NCBI RefSeq assembly: GCF_022179065.1
Contig: NZ_BPQD01000052.1
Location: 1 to 35,098, forward strand
DNA length: 35,098 nucleotides
Direction of reading: 5' to 3'
Origin: Methylobacterium adhaesivum
Lineage (GTDB): Bacteria; Pseudomonadota; Alphaproteobacteria; Rhizobiales; Beijerinckiaceae
Shown here: one piece after another, positions 1-8,363 of the stretch
Layout: every line of letters begins with the position of its first letter
Position numbering within the stretch: position 1 is the first letter of the stretch
Notes under the pieces: generated by a model
Seen by the model: the letters and a program-made list of their open reading frames with translations, nothing else
What the model was told of the DNA's origin: nothing
Database searches by the model: none
Translations under genes and position numbers: made by a program

Positions 1-70
1 ACGGACCCGCCCCTTTCGTTTCCAACTCACGCGCTGCGTCGTCGAACCAGACGATGAGCGGGGCGGTCAC
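1..70 (-). CDS. Partial CDS, N-terminus only, running off the left edge
   Basis: A GTG at 70-68 overlaps the TGA of the preceding gene (67-69) in a GTGA arrangement, the same coupling seen along this operon. The frame stays open to the edge and reads MTAPLIVWFDDAARELETKG followed by AGP. Only 23 codons are visible, too few to name a family. The overlap and the soluble-looking coding sequence argue that it is the next gene of the extended pqq operon. It could still be a chance open frame, so confidence is limited. Confidence 0.5.
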   Translation of the reverse strand, partial: MTAPLIVWFDDAARELETKGAGP

Positions 71-453
71 ACACCGCCGCGATAGCAGCGGATCTCGGCC
101 TCGGCCTGGGCACGGCGCAAGTCGGCGACCTTGTCGTCGAACACCTTGGTGGATTTGAACTCGTTGGCGCGCTGGCCAATGCCCTGGCGCATGGAGAGCA
201 CGGTGCTGGCCTGGACATAGCGGTCGTAGGGCAGGATCGACGCGAGGGCGTCGAGGGAGCAGGAGCACCGCGACAGGGACTCGCGGGACTGCCCGTTGGC
301 CGCCATGCACCCGAAGATGTAATCAGCCCGCGCCTCCGTCGGATAATCGTTCTCGAGTTCGGCGGCCCTCACGGATCCGGCGAGGAGCGGCCCGACCAGG
401 AGCGCGGCGAGAAGGACCGAAGGGGCAGCGCGCTCAACCAGCGTTCGGAACAT
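67..453 (-). CDS. Secreted four-cysteine protein of unknown function, pqq operon
   Basis: 128 residues. The N-terminus carries a signal-peptide-like stretch (hydrophobic residues about 12-26, AxA-type cleavage near residue 31), so export to the periplasm is predicted. The mature part has four cysteines: C49 (in YIFGCM), C63 and C65 (in SRCSCSLD) and C123. That spacing would suit disulfides or a helical hairpin stabilised by cystines. I do not recognise a characterised family. The ATG lies 20 bases inside the end of the upstream gene, and the stop overlaps the next partial gene, so it is co-translated with the pqq genes. A role in PQQ export, maturation of quinoproteins or the periplasmic redox environment is guesswork from context. 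Confidence 0.75.
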   Translation of the reverse strand: MFRTLVERAAPSVLLAALLVGPLLAGSVRAAELENDYPTEARADYIFGCMAANGQSRESLSRCSCSLDALASILPYDRYVQASTVLSMRQGIGQRANEFKSTKVFDDKVADLRRAQAEAEIRCYRGGV

Positions 454-1144
454 AGGTCAGCCTCTCTTCAAGGAGTTCACCGCCTTCGGCGGTCTTCGAC
501 TGCGCCTCGATGGAAACGAGTTCGCCGGGCACGGCGTCGGACGTCACGAAGGTGTAGCGGATATTCTCCAACCCGCGCATCCGCTCCTTCATCCGATCCT
601 CCAGGAAAGGCTGCGTCTCAATGCGCCAGGCGGCGACCTTCTGCCCCTGGTAGTCGATGGTGGTCGGGGTCACCGTCGCGTTGTCGCGAAGTCCCTTGCG
701 GATGGCATTCTTGATGTAGCGCGGGTTGGCCGAGAGAACCCGGGCCATGTCGATGAGATGATGCTCGAGGAACAGCGTCATCACGGGGTTGCCCGGCATG
801 TCCTCGAACGGGCCGGCGGGAAAGCGATTGGCCCCCGAGAACATCTCGACGCGGATGTCGCGGCTGTCGGCGCTCTTGCCGGGCTCGATCCCGAGCTTGA
901 TCGTATCGTCCATGGGCGGCCCGAACGGGCCCTTGGAGATGCCGCTGCGGCGAAGATAACCGTAGGTGAGCTTTGTCCCGGGGGGGACGTTCTTCATCTG
1001 GGGCTTCTCGAACAGCAGATCGGACGCGGCGGGCGCACTCGTGCCGGCCGCGGCGACGGACGGAGTCTCCGCCGCCGGAGTCGTCTCGGCCAGGACGGGA
1101 GAAGCCGCGAGCAACAGCAAGGCGGCGAGGGCAACGGACTTCAA
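434..1144 (-). CDS. Exported protein of unknown function downstream of pqqE
   Basis: 236 residues starting [20 protein letters not shown], a clear signal peptide with an AxA-type site near residue 19. A low-complexity Ala/Thr/Pro/Ser segment follows (about 20-42), then a folded domain rich in beta-type sequence (for example [26 protein letters not shown], a central [17 protein letters not shown] helix and a C-terminal [19 protein letters not shown]). No cysteine or catalytic motif was seen. Its ATG overlaps the pqqE TGA (ATGA at 1144-1141), so it is translationally coupled to the cofactor genes. The family is unknown to me. Periplasmic location next to PQQ synthesis makes a helper for quinoprotein dehydrogenases possible, but this is inference only. 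Confidence 0.8.
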   Translation of the reverse strand: MKSVALAALLLLAASPVLAETTPAAETPSVAAAGTSAPAASDLLFEKPQMKNVPPGTKLTYGYLRRSGISKGPFGPPMDDTIKLGIEPGKSADSRDIRVEMFSGANRFPAGPFEDMPGNPVMTLFLEHHLIDMARVLSANPRYIKNAIRKGLRDNATVTPTTIDYQGQKVAAWRIETQPFLEDRMKERMRGLENIRYTFVTSDAVPGELVSIEAQSKTAEGGELLEERLTYVPNAG

Positions 1145-2298
1145 AGGGACACTTCCTCGTTGAGCGGTGACCGCACGTTGGGCTGTACGTTACTGCCGAT
1201 GGTCCGGTAGGTGTAGTCCGGCGGCGTCTCGGCCGCTTCTTCCGTGGCGAGATCGCGCACCTTGGCGTGCAACGGCGAGAGCGAGCAGGCCGGATCCGTC
1301 GCGGCGGCGTCACCCGCCAGGGCAAGGGCCTGACAACGGCAACCACCCCAATCCTTCTCTCGCCGGTCGCAGGAGCGGCAGGGCTCCTGCATCCAGTCGG
1401 TTCCGCGATAGGCGGTGAAGGCCGGCGAGTTCGCCCAGATATCCCCGAGCGAATGGTCCGTGACGTACCAGAACTCGAGCTGCTTGATGGTCTCGGCGGC
1501 GTGGCAGGGCAGAACCTTGCCGGCCGGGGTGACGTTCATGAGCTTGCGACCCCATCCGCCGGCACAGGCTTTCGGATACTTCGCGTAGTAGTCCGGCACC
1601 ACGAGGTCGATGACGAGCTGGCCCTTCAGGCGTTCGCGCGCGGCCTCGACGATGCGGATCGAACGGTCGACATCGGCCTTGTTCGGCATCAGGGCGGCGC
1701 GATTGACGTAGGCCCAGCCGTAATACTGGGTGTGAGCCACCTCGAGGCGCTTGGCGCCGAGCTTGACCGCGAGGTCGATGAAGCCCTCGACCTCGTGGAT
1801 GTTGCCGCGGTGGATCACCGAGTTGAGAGTCAGCGGTAGGCCGAGTTGCGTCACCCGCTCGGCGAAGGCGAATTTTTGTGGCTGGGCGTTCTTCAACCCG
1901 CCGATTTTCTCCGCATTGGCCGCATCGACGCCCTGCACGGACAGCTGCACGTGGTCCAAGCCCACGTCATAGAGGGCGTCGAGCTTGGCTAGAGCGCCGC
2001 CGACACCGGACGTGATGAGGTTGGAATACAGCCCGAGCTTGGCGCAGGTCTGGGTGATCTCGACGATGTCGTTGCGCGCCGTCGGCTCGCCACCCGAGAG
2101 GTGAACGTGGAGCACGCCCAGCGCCGCCGCCTCCGTCAGCACCCGCTGCCATGTCGCCGTGTCGAGCTCGCCCGAACGCCGGTCGAGTTCGAGGGGGTTC
2201 GAGCAGTACGGACAGCGCAACGGACAGCGATGCGTGAGTTCGGCCAGGAGCCCGACGGGCGCCGGCAGGGCGGGGGCGTTCGGCGTGATGGCGTTCAT
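1141..2298 (-). CDS. pqqE: PqqA peptide cyclase, radical SAM/SPASM enzyme
   Basis: 385 residues. PqqE forms the carbon-carbon cross-link between the conserved Glu and Tyr of PqqA, the first chemical step of PQQ synthesis, in the cytoplasm with PqqD as chaperone. The radical SAM motif CxxxCxxC is at C25, C29 and C32 ([14 protein letters not shown]). A Cys-rich SPASM region near the C-terminus ([17 protein letters not shown] and a further downstream Cys) would bind auxiliary Fe-S clusters. The start at 2298 is chosen because it gives the normal PqqE N-terminus and an ATGA overlap with the pqqCD stop. An in-frame extension further upstream would be Arg-rich nonsense. Length fits the family. Confidence 0.96.
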   Translation of the reverse strand: MNAITPNAPALPAPVGLLAELTHRCPLRCPYCSNPLELDRRSGELDTATWQRVLTEAAALGVLHVHLSGGEPTARNDIVEITQTCAKLGLYSNLITSGVGGALAKLDALYDVGLDHVQLSVQGVDAANAEKIGGLKNAQPQKFAFAERVTQLGLPLTLNSVIHRGNIHEVEGFIDLAVKLGAKRLEVAHTQYYGWAYVNRAALMPNKADVDRSIRIVEAARERLKGQLVIDLVVPDYYAKYPKACAGGWGRKLMNVTPAGKVLPCHAAETIKQLEFWYVTDHSLGDIWANSPAFTAYRGTDWMQEPCRSCDRREKDWGGCRCQALALAGDAAATDPACSLSPLHAKVRDLATEEAAETPPDYTYRTIGSNVQPNVRSPLNEEVSL

Positions 2299-3386
2299 CG
2301 CTCCAAAACCCGTTTCGTGGCGAGATCGTTCAGCATGACGAGGATGTCGGCCTCGATCACCGCGCGGTCGGCGGTGAACTTTTCCGCCAGCAATCCGGCG
2401 ATGTCGCGCACGGTTCGGGTCCCATCGACGTATTCGAGGACCGCCACGGCGTTGGCGTCGAGGTCGAAGGTGCGCTCGGGCGCGAGCAGCACGTGCTGGT
2501 CGCGCACGGCGTCGTGCCGCAGGCGCACGCCGCGCGGCAGGCGCGGCACGTCGTGCGGGCCGAGGGTGCCGGTGCCGGCGGCCTGGGCGGTCGTCGTCGC
2601 GGCCGCCTCCGGCACGAGTCCGGTGCCCGGCGTCCAAGCGTCTGGGGGAATCATCCCGGGCGCGACATAGGCGAAGTACAGGGCGTCGAGCTGGGTCCAC
2701 AGCACGTTGCACTTGAACGTCAGAGCCGCCATCGCCTGACGCTGAAGCTGGGGCGTGGTGGCGTGCTGCTGCACGTAGTCGAGGGCGAAGTCGGCATCGC
2801 GGGGCGCCTGGGTAAGGCGCTTGTCGAAATATGCCAGCGTATCCTTGGTGATGAAGTCGTAGTTCTTCAGCATCCCGGCAACGCGCTCCGAGATGATGGT
2901 CGGCGAGAACATCTCGGTCAGGGACGAGGCGATAGCCTCAAGGAGCGAACGCTCCTTCACGAAGTGCACGTAGGCATCCACGGAGAACCGGGTCGCCGAC
3001 AGGATTCCTTGCGTCGACTCGACGTAGTCGCGCGTGAAGCCCACACCCTCGGCGAGCTTCAACCAACGCTCGATGCCGCCATCGCCGGGGGCATCGCCAT
3101 CATGATCGACGATGCGCTGACGCCAGATCCGGCGGAGGGACGCGTCTTCCATTCGCGCCAGGACGGCCGCGTCCTTGATCGGGATCATCGCCTGATAATA
3201 GTAGCGGTTGAGCGCCCAGGCCCGGACCTGATCCTTGTTCAGCTTGCCGTCGTGCAGCAGGCGGTGGAACGGATGCAGGTTGTGATAGCGCCGGGCACCG
3301 ATGTCGCGCAGGGCTGCGGCGAGTTCGTCCGGGCTCAGGAGTCGTTGGCTCTCATCGGTGACAGGCGTGGGAAAAGGCGCGGTCAT
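2295..3386 (-). CDS. pqqCD: Fused PqqC/D: PQQ synthase joined to PqqA chaperone
   Basis: 363 residues with two domains. Residues about 15-250 are PqqC, the cofactorless oxidase that performs the final ring closure and eight-electron oxidation (recognisable [36 protein letters not shown]). After an Ala/Thr/Gly linker (about 252-275), residues about 280-363 are PqqD, the peptide chaperone that presents PqqA to PqqE ([31 protein letters not shown]). This fusion is known from Methylobacterium; most bacteria have separate genes. The ATG at 3386 gives the family-like N-terminus; a GTG 60 bases upstream is also open. The gene is 172 bases downstream of pqqB, a gap with an unusually AT-rich core, and overlaps pqqE by four bases. 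Confidence 0.96.
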   Translation of the reverse strand: MTAPFPTPVTDESQRLLSPDELAAALRDIGARRYHNLHPFHRLLHDGKLNKDQVRAWALNRYYYQAMIPIKDAAVLARMEDASLRRIWRQRIVDHDGDAPGDGGIERWLKLAEGVGFTRDYVESTQGILSATRFSVDAYVHFVKERSLLEAIASSLTEMFSPTIISERVAGMLKNYDFITKDTLAYFDKRLTQAPRDADFALDYVQQHATTPQLQRQAMAALTFKCNVLWTQLDALYFAYVAPGMIPPDAWTPGTGLVPEAAATTTAQAAGTGTLGPHDVPRLPRGVRLRHDAVRDQHVLLAPERTFDLDANAVAVLEYVDGTRTVRDIAGLLAEKFTADRAVIEADILVMLNDLATKRVLER

Positions 3387-3558
3387 GGGGCGTGATCCGG
3401 GTCCGACTGAAGACGTTTCCTGGGTGCTTCTTCTAGATGGTGCCACGGCCTCTGTCAGGCCAGCATCACCGTGAGCACAACTATATTGCGCATCATATAT
3501 AGGTTCGGCAGAAAATTTCCAGGGCCTTCGCGTCGCCGCAAGGGCGCTGGCAGGGCCG
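3387..3558. promoter_or_regulatory. AT-rich gap inside the pqq operon (pqqB-pqqCD)
   Basis: This 172-base stretch separates two genes that are normally nearly contiguous. Its core (about 3478-3522) includes tatattgcgcatcatatata-like AT-rich sequence in otherwise GC-rich DNA. I see no clear rho-independent terminator. An internal promoter for pqqCD-pqqE or an mRNA processing site would explain it, but no consensus element is convincing. Confidence 0.35.
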
Positions 3559-4458
3559 TCAGAGAGACAGGCTCAAGCCGTCATGGGCCACGGTCCAGCC
3601 CTCGGCTTCGACGGACCCGCGTTCCGGCGAATCCTCCACCAGCACCGGGTTGGTGTTGTTGATGTGGACGAAGACGCGCCGGCCGATCGCGACATCGGCA
3701 AGGGCCGCGATGGCGCCGTTCGGACCGCTCATCGGCACGTGGCCCATGCGCCAGCCGGTCTTGGTCCCGACGCCGGCGCGGATCATATCGTCGTCGAAGA
3801 GGACGGTGCCGTCGAACAGAAGGGCATCGACGCCGTCGATCTGCGCCTTCAGCTTCTCGGTCACCCGGGCGCAGCCCGGGATGTAGGCGAGGCGCCGGCC
3901 ATTCGCCTCGATCATCGCGCCGACGGTGGTCTCGGTTTCGGCGCCGAGCTCGACGGTCTCGCCCTCGAGCCAGAGAGGCACCTTTCCCGGCACCGAAAAC
4001 AGGGTGACGGTGAGCCCCGGCACGGGCTCGAACGCGGCATCGAGGCCGATGGCCTCACGGGCGACGACCCCCTCGGCCATCACGTCGAACACCCGGTTGG
4101 CGTTGACGGAGTCGAGGATGCCGGACGTGCCGTAGAGGGTGAAGGGCTGGCCTTCGCGCAGGGTCAGCAGCCCAGCGACATGATCGACGTCGCCGTTGGT
4201 GAGCAGCACCGCATGGATGGGCGAGTGGCGCAGGCCCTCACGTGGATGCAGCACGGGATTGTCGAACAGCTGCTGACGAATATCGGGGGAGGCATTCACC
4301 AGGAGCCAACGCTCCCCATCGGGGGATACGGCGATGCTCGACTGGGTCCGCGGCCTCACGCGGGTAGCGTCCTCGCGAGCGAGGGAGCAGATGGGGCAGC
4401 GGCAATTCCACTGGGGAAGGCCGCCGCCCGCGGCAGAGCCGAGAATCACGACATGCAT
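3559..4458 (-). CDS. pqqB: PqqB, metallo-beta-lactamase-fold PQQ biosynthesis protein
   Basis: 299 residues, normal for PqqB. It belongs to the metallo-beta-lactamase superfamily and is reported to hydroxylate the cross-linked Tyr of the PqqA-derived intermediate. Visible hallmarks are the N-terminal MHVVILGSAAGGGLPQWNC, the CRCPICS segment (C19, C21, C24, a structural zinc-type site) and TNGDVDHVAGLLTLRE, the family version of the HxHxDH metal motif. SPDIRQQL and HINNTNPVL near the end are also typical. The gene begins 45 bases after pqqA on the same strand, consistent with one transcript. Confidence 0.96.
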   Translation of the reverse strand: MHVVILGSAAGGGLPQWNCRCPICSLAREDATRVRPRTQSSIAVSPDGERWLLVNASPDIRQQLFDNPVLHPREGLRHSPIHAVLLTNGDVDHVAGLLTLREGQPFTLYGTSGILDSVNANRVFDVMAEGVVAREAIGLDAAFEPVPGLTVTLFSVPGKVPLWLEGETVELGAETETTVGAMIEANGRRLAYIPGCARVTEKLKAQIDGVDALLFDGTVLFDDDMIRAGVGTKTGWRMGHVPMSGPNGAIAALADVAIGRRVFVHINNTNPVLVEDSPERGSVEAEGWTVAHDGLSLSL

Positions 4459-4503
4459 GGCTGAACCGACGCCGTCACGCTTCCCAGACCCGCTCCAACA
4501 ACC

Positions 4504-4593
4504 TCAGTTGAAGGTATCGATCTCGGCGGACTCGTAGCTCGTGACTTCCATGCCGACGCAGATCTCGGAAACGATGGGGGCAGCCCAGGTCAT
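4504..4593 (-). CDS. pqqA: PqqA, 29-residue PQQ precursor peptide
   Basis: A short gene of 29 codons plus TGA reading MTWAAPIVSEICVGMEVTSY then ESAEIDTFN. It supplies all carbon and nitrogen of PQQ. The conserved Glu and Tyr that PqqE cross-links are E16 and Y20, at the expected three-residue spacing (EVTSY). A good ribosome binding site (ctggagaaacacc then ATG) precedes it. First gene of the pqq operon, 184 bases downstream of the response regulator gene; that gap should hold the pqqA promoter. Maturation also needs a peptidase (PqqF/G type), which is not in this window. Confidence 0.96.
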   Translation of the reverse strand: MTWAAPIVSEICVGMEVTSYESAEIDTFN

Positions 4594-4777
4594 GGTGTTT
4601 CTCCAGAGTTTCTTCTATGCGGCAGTGCCTCGACCAACCTTAAGAAGATCGTAAGACACTGACGGCGCAGTGGTTTCTGTCGCGGGACCTGTATCGGAAA
4701 TTCTACCCGGCAGGGCAAGCGCTAAATTGCCGAATTATCCTAATATCCTCTCAGAAAGCACTTATGTTCCTGTCGGC
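4594..4777 (-). promoter_or_regulatory. pqqA leader and promoter region
   Basis: 184 bases between the response regulator stop and pqqA. Much of the half nearer the regulator gene (4700-4777) is AT-richer than its surroundings, and a strong Shine-Dalgarno lies directly before pqqA. In methylotrophs pqqA is very highly expressed, so a dedicated promoter is expected here. I could not assign -35/-10 boxes with confidence, and no factor-independent terminator for the upstream gene is evident. Confidence 0.4.
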
Positions 4778-5482
4778 TTAATGTCGGAAATCCTGCCCCT
4801 TGAGATCGAGCATGAAGCCGCGTCCGCGCACGGTGACGATGACCGGACCGCCGAGACGGACGAAGTCCGACAGCTTGGTCCGCAGGTAACCCACGTAGAC
4901 ATCGACGACATTCAGCGAGAGGCCGCCCTGGCCGGCCCAGAGCTTGTCGAAGATGTCGCCGCGCGACACGGGCTGGTTGGCCTTGTCCATGAGGAGGGCC
5001 AGCAACTCCGCTTCGCGCGGGGTGAGACGCGCGGTCGCATCGGCGAAGCCGACTTGGCGGATGTTGAGATCGAGGACGAGGCGGCCCGCCGTGACGATGG
5101 TGCGGGGCTCGTCGGATTCCTTGCGGCGCAGCAGATGGGTCTGCAGGCGGGCGAGCAGTTCGTCGAACACGAAGGGTTTGACGATGTAGTCGTCGGCGCC
5201 GAGGGCGAGCCCCTCGGCTCGGTCGCGGACCTCGTCGCGGGCCGAGAGGAACAGGATCGGACCCGGATACCCACCCTCGCGCAGCGAACGGCAGACGTCG
5301 TGGCCCGATCCGTCCGGGAGCGTGATGTCGAGGACGACGGCCTCCGGCGCGGATTCGCGGGCCGCGATCAGGGCATCGTCGACGCGGCCCGCGACGCCCA
5401 CCGAAAAGCCCTCAGCCTCGAGGCCCCGCGCGAGCATGGCGCGGATGTCGCTGTCATCCTCGACGATCAAGACCCGCGTCAT
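4778..5482 (-). CDS. mxbM: OmpR-family response regulator, probable MxbM
   Basis: 234 residues. The receiver domain (1-118) has the acidic pair D9/D10, phospho-acceptor D52 (VVLDITLPDGSG), S80 and K102 (YIVKPF). The DNA-binding winged helix (about 135-228) has the OmpR pattern LTPREAELLALLM, VDVYVGYLRTKL and VRGRGFML. It is coupled to the kinase gene by an ATGA overlap. In M. extorquens AM1 the MxbDM pair is required for expression of methanol-oxidation genes, and to my recollection lies beside pqq. That position and the architecture support the name, but a name from context should be confirmed by alignment. Confidence 0.85.
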   Translation of the reverse strand: MTRVLIVEDDSDIRAMLARGLEAEGFSVGVAGRVDDALIAARESAPEAVVLDITLPDGSGHDVCRSLREGGYPGPILFLSARDEVRDRAEGLALGADDYIVKPFVFDELLARLQTHLLRRKESDEPRTIVTAGRLVLDLNIRQVGFADATARLTPREAELLALLMDKANQPVSRGDIFDKLWAGQGGLSLNVVDVYVGYLRTKLSDFVRLGGPVIVTVRGRGFMLDLKGQDFRH

Positions 5483-7089
5483 GCCGTGGTTTCCTTCTCG
5501 ATTTGATGGGGGGACATCGTCGCGGCGTCGAAGACCGGCAGGGTCAGCGAGACCCGAGCGCCCCGCCCCGACGGTCCGGCACCCAGCTGGATCGTGCCAT
5601 CATGCCGTTCCACGACCCAGCGCGCCAGGGCCAGGCCGATGCCGAACCCGGTCTCGCCCGATGGGCTCTCGCGGTGAAATCGCTCGAACAGGGCCTCGCC
5701 GGCCTGCGAGAATCCCGGGCCGTCATCGGTCACCGTGAGCGTCGCCGCGCCGCCGGGTAAAACGCCGAGGGCAAGGGTGACGCGGGTGAGGCCGCTGGCG
5801 TGCCGCAGGGCGTTGTCGACGAGGCTCTCGAGGACCTGACGCAGCCACTCGCGGTCGGCCAGGAGGGTCGCGTCGGCGAGGATCGGCTCGAGAACCAGGG
5901 TCACGCGGCGGCGGGCCGCCTCGGAGGTCATACCCTCGACAGCGTCGGTGAGGATCGCCGAGGCGAGGACGGGCCGCCGGTCGAGTTCGATCTGGCCGGA
6001 TTCCGAGCGGGCCACCCGGAGCAGATCCTCGACCCGGCGCTGAAGGCGCAGGGCGCGCTTGCGGATGGTGGCGAAGACCGGCCCGTAATCGGTGCCCGGC
6101 CGCCCCGCCGACCGGGCGGCGATGTCGCATTCGCCGAGGATCACGGTCAGGGGCGTGCGCAGTTCATGGCTGACATCCGCGAAGAACCGTCGACGCGAGC
6201 GATCCACCGCTTCCAGCCGCTCGTTGGCGGCCCGCAGATCGGTGGTGCGGGCCGCCACCGTATCCTCGAGGGCGGCCCGGTCGGCGGCGAGGCGCCCTTC
6301 GCGACGGGCGAGGCGGGCGGCCATGCGGTTGAAGTTGGCCACCAGCAGGCCGAGCTCGTCCCGGGTCGCCACGGACAGGCGCGTGTCGAGCTCGCCCCGG
6401 CCGACGGCACTGGCCGCCTGACGCACCGCCGCGATGCGGGCGAGCGTCGGGCGGGTCACGCCCCGGTAGAGCCCGAACAGGATGGCCAGGGCCGCCGCGA
6501 CCGCCGCCAGGGAGGCGAGGCGCAGGGTTGCCGAAAGCTCGCGCGCCGCATCCGAGCCCGCGATCATCGAGCGGCGCTCCACCTCAATGAGGAAGGAGAG
6601 GGGCTGGCCGGTCATGGCGCCAAAACCGTTGAGGGCGCCCCGGATGGCGCTCTTGCGCTGCTCGTCGTCCGAGCGGCGCAGAACCTGAGCGACCTGTCGG
6701 TCGAGGACGGCGCGGGCCGAGCGGAGTTGTGCGAGGGGCCGCGAACGGGCCGCGTATTGCGTCCGGTCGAGGGGATCGTCGCTGACCGCGATGCTGCGTC
6801 CCAACGCCTCGTCCACGGCGACGAGCGCCCGGTCGACATTGGTGCGGGCCACGGACAGGCCCTCGGGCTGCGCATCCGGATTGCTCACGGCCTCGAGGGC
6901 GGCGAGCCCGTACTGGGTCATGCGGCCCGACAACTCGACGAGGAGTTCGAGACGTCCCTGCGCCGCCAGCGTCCGGTCGATGGTCCGTTCCGCCGCCCCG
7001 ATCGACCCAAGCACGCCGAGCGCCGCCAGAATGACGAGGGCGGCGGTGCTGCCGAGGAGCAGGGCGAACCGAACTTTCAGCGAGCGCAT
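5479..7089 (-). CDS. mxbD: Membrane sensor histidine kinase, probable MxbD
   Basis: 536 residues from the ATG at 7089; a TTG 51 bases upstream is open but less likely. Order: TM1 (about 7-30), periplasmic helical sensor region (about 31-185), TM2 (about 190-210), HAMP (ending near DELGLLVANFNRMAARL), a coiled-coil stretch, HisKA with the phospho-acceptor in DVSHELRTPLTV, and HATPase with N box DNALRHA, G1 DDGPGF and G2 GFGIGLAL. It phosphorylates the overlapping response regulator gene product. The sensor region resembles a four-helix bundle, and no ligand can be inferred. AM1 MxbD is likewise described as a kinase with two transmembrane segments that acts on mxa expression. Confidence 0.85.
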   Translation of the reverse strand: MRSLKVRFALLLGSTAALVILAALGVLGSIGAAERTIDRTLAAQGRLELLVELSGRMTQYGLAALEAVSNPDAQPEGLSVARTNVDRALVAVDEALGRSIAVSDDPLDRTQYAARSRPLAQLRSARAVLDRQVAQVLRRSDDEQRKSAIRGALNGFGAMTGQPLSFLIEVERRSMIAGSDAARELSATLRLASLAAVAAALAILFGLYRGVTRPTLARIAAVRQAASAVGRGELDTRLSVATRDELGLLVANFNRMAARLARREGRLAADRAALEDTVAARTTDLRAANERLEAVDRSRRRFFADVSHELRTPLTVILGECDIAARSAGRPGTDYGPVFATIRKRALRLQRRVEDLLRVARSESGQIELDRRPVLASAILTDAVEGMTSEAARRRVTLVLEPILADATLLADREWLRQVLESLVDNALRHASGLTRVTLALGVLPGGAATLTVTDDGPGFSQAGEALFERFHRESPSGETGFGIGLALARWVVERHDGTIQLGAGPSGRGARVSLTLPVFDAATMSPHQIEKETTA

Positions 7090-7216
7090 CGTCCGGCCGA
7101 TTCTTGCCTGTTTCTCCCGTAAACCACGGAAAACCCACAACTCTTCGCGACACCAAGCCGGTGTCTATGCGCAGGTGGGCTGTGTTCGCAAGGGGAGGGC
7201 GGCGTCGGCGGCCCGA

Positions 7217-7423
7217 TTACAGGTCACGCGGCACGTTGCCTCGCACGGCGCAGCGCCAGCGGTTGACGTGCCATTCGGGATGCTCGGCCTGCCACTTGGC
7301 GAGGGCGCTTTGGGAATTTCGCAGGCAGACGGTCGGGCTGCGGGCCTCGAACGAGAGATCGATCCGGTCCTCCCGGCATTGCGACGGGTCGGATAGCAGG
7401 CAGATCGAGAGCAGAATCAGCAT
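7217..7423 (-). CDS. Small conserved Cys/Trp protein of unknown function
   Basis: 68 residues: a hydrophobic start (MLILLSICLLSDPSQC) and a pattern I have seen in other alphaproteobacterial small proteins: Cys-Arg-Glu near residue 16, SFEARSPTVC, then AKWQAEHPEWHV and RWRC. The paired Cys, HPxW and WxC signature suggests a real, disulfide-bearing small protein and not a chance frame. It sits alone between fhcC and mxbD on the same strand (142 and 127 bases to its neighbours). No function is known to me. The ribosome binding site is weak. Confidence 0.65.
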   Translation of the reverse strand: MLILLSICLLSDPSQCREDRIDLSFEARSPTVCLRNSQSALAKWQAEHPEWHVNRWRCAVRGNVPRDL

Positions 7424-7565
7424 CGGCTAGAACTCGGAATGGGTTGGAGAACCATCCGGGCCAGCACGATGATGCTTCCCGGCGGGACGGAAAGGTCGCC
7501 CGCACGGGAAGTTTAAGCAAGATAGTGGAAGATTCTGGAACGCAGTCCCGCTGTCGCAGCCGGGG

Positions 7566-8363
7566 TCAGGCCGCCGACACCCACAGTTCGCCCTTGCCGA
7601 GGGTCGCGAGATCGCCCGAGTAACGCTTGAGCGCACCGGCCGCGAGATCGGCGTGGGCGGGGCTCAGGGGCCGCAGAGAGCGGGCGAGGAGGCGCAGGAA
7701 CACCAGGTCGTGCGTGCCGGTCTCGACGAAGCTCGGGGTGACGGTCCCGGTGGCGCCAGCGAGGATGGTGCCGCGGCGCATGCCGAAGCCCGGATGGTCG
7801 CCGAGCGAAACGGCCGCGATGGTGCCGGCGATCATCCTGGCGCCTGCATGCGCCCCGGCCGAACCGACGAGGATCAGGCCGCGCCGCATGCGGTCGCCGA
7901 GATGGTCACCGGCCGTGCCGCGAATGATGAGGGTGGCGCCGTCGAGGCCCGCCTTGGCGGCGTAGACCGCGCCGCCGGCGTGGTCGCCGGCATCGCCCTC
8001 GACCGTGATGGTGCCGCCCGTGGCGCCCGAACCCGCGAAGGGGCCGGCCGAGCCGGTGACCGTGAGGCTGCCGTTGCGCATGCCCGCGCCGAGGCGCTGG
8101 CCGACATCGCCAACGACCCGGATGCTGCCACCGTCGAGGGAGGCTCCGACCCGGTCGAGGCGCGACGAGCCGCCCTCGATGACGAGGCTTTCGGAGCCGT
8201 CGAGGCTGATCGTGTAGCAATCGCCCAGGGTCAGGCCGCGTCGGCTGGTGCCCACGGGAAGCTTGGCCGCGTCGGCCTCGCTGAGGCCGCTGAGCGACAG
8301 CGGGTTGACGTTGAGGAAGTCGAGCCGCTCCGGCGGCTCCTGGCGCAGGGTGAGGGTGCTCAT
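7566..8363 (-). CDS. fhcC: Formyltransferase/hydrolase complex subunit C
   Basis: 265 residues. It is related to subunit C of archaeal formylmethanofuran dehydrogenase and to the C-terminal domain of glutamate synthase, a right-handed beta-helix. The repeated glycine pattern is plain (VVGDVGQRLGAGM, VEGDAGDHAGG, IRGTAGDHLGDRM, VGSAGAHAGARM and SLGDHPGFGM). In the complex it has a structural role beside FhcA, B and D, which convert formyl-H4MPT to formate by way of formyl-methylofuran. The start at 8363 overlaps the fhcD stop (ATGA), giving translational coupling; in-frame codons further upstream lie in fhcD and are not used. Confidence 0.95.
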   Translation of the reverse strand: MSTLTLRQEPPERLDFLNVNPLSLSGLSEADAAKLPVGTSRRGLTLGDCYTISLDGSESLVIEGGSSRLDRVGASLDGGSIRVVGDVGQRLGAGMRNGSLTVTGSAGPFAGSGATGGTITVEGDAGDHAGGAVYAAKAGLDGATLIIRGTAGDHLGDRMRRGLILVGSAGAHAGARMIAGTIAAVSLGDHPGFGMRRGTILAGATGTVTPSFVETGTHDLVFLRLLARSLRPLSPAHADLAAGALKRYSGDLATLGKGELWVSAA

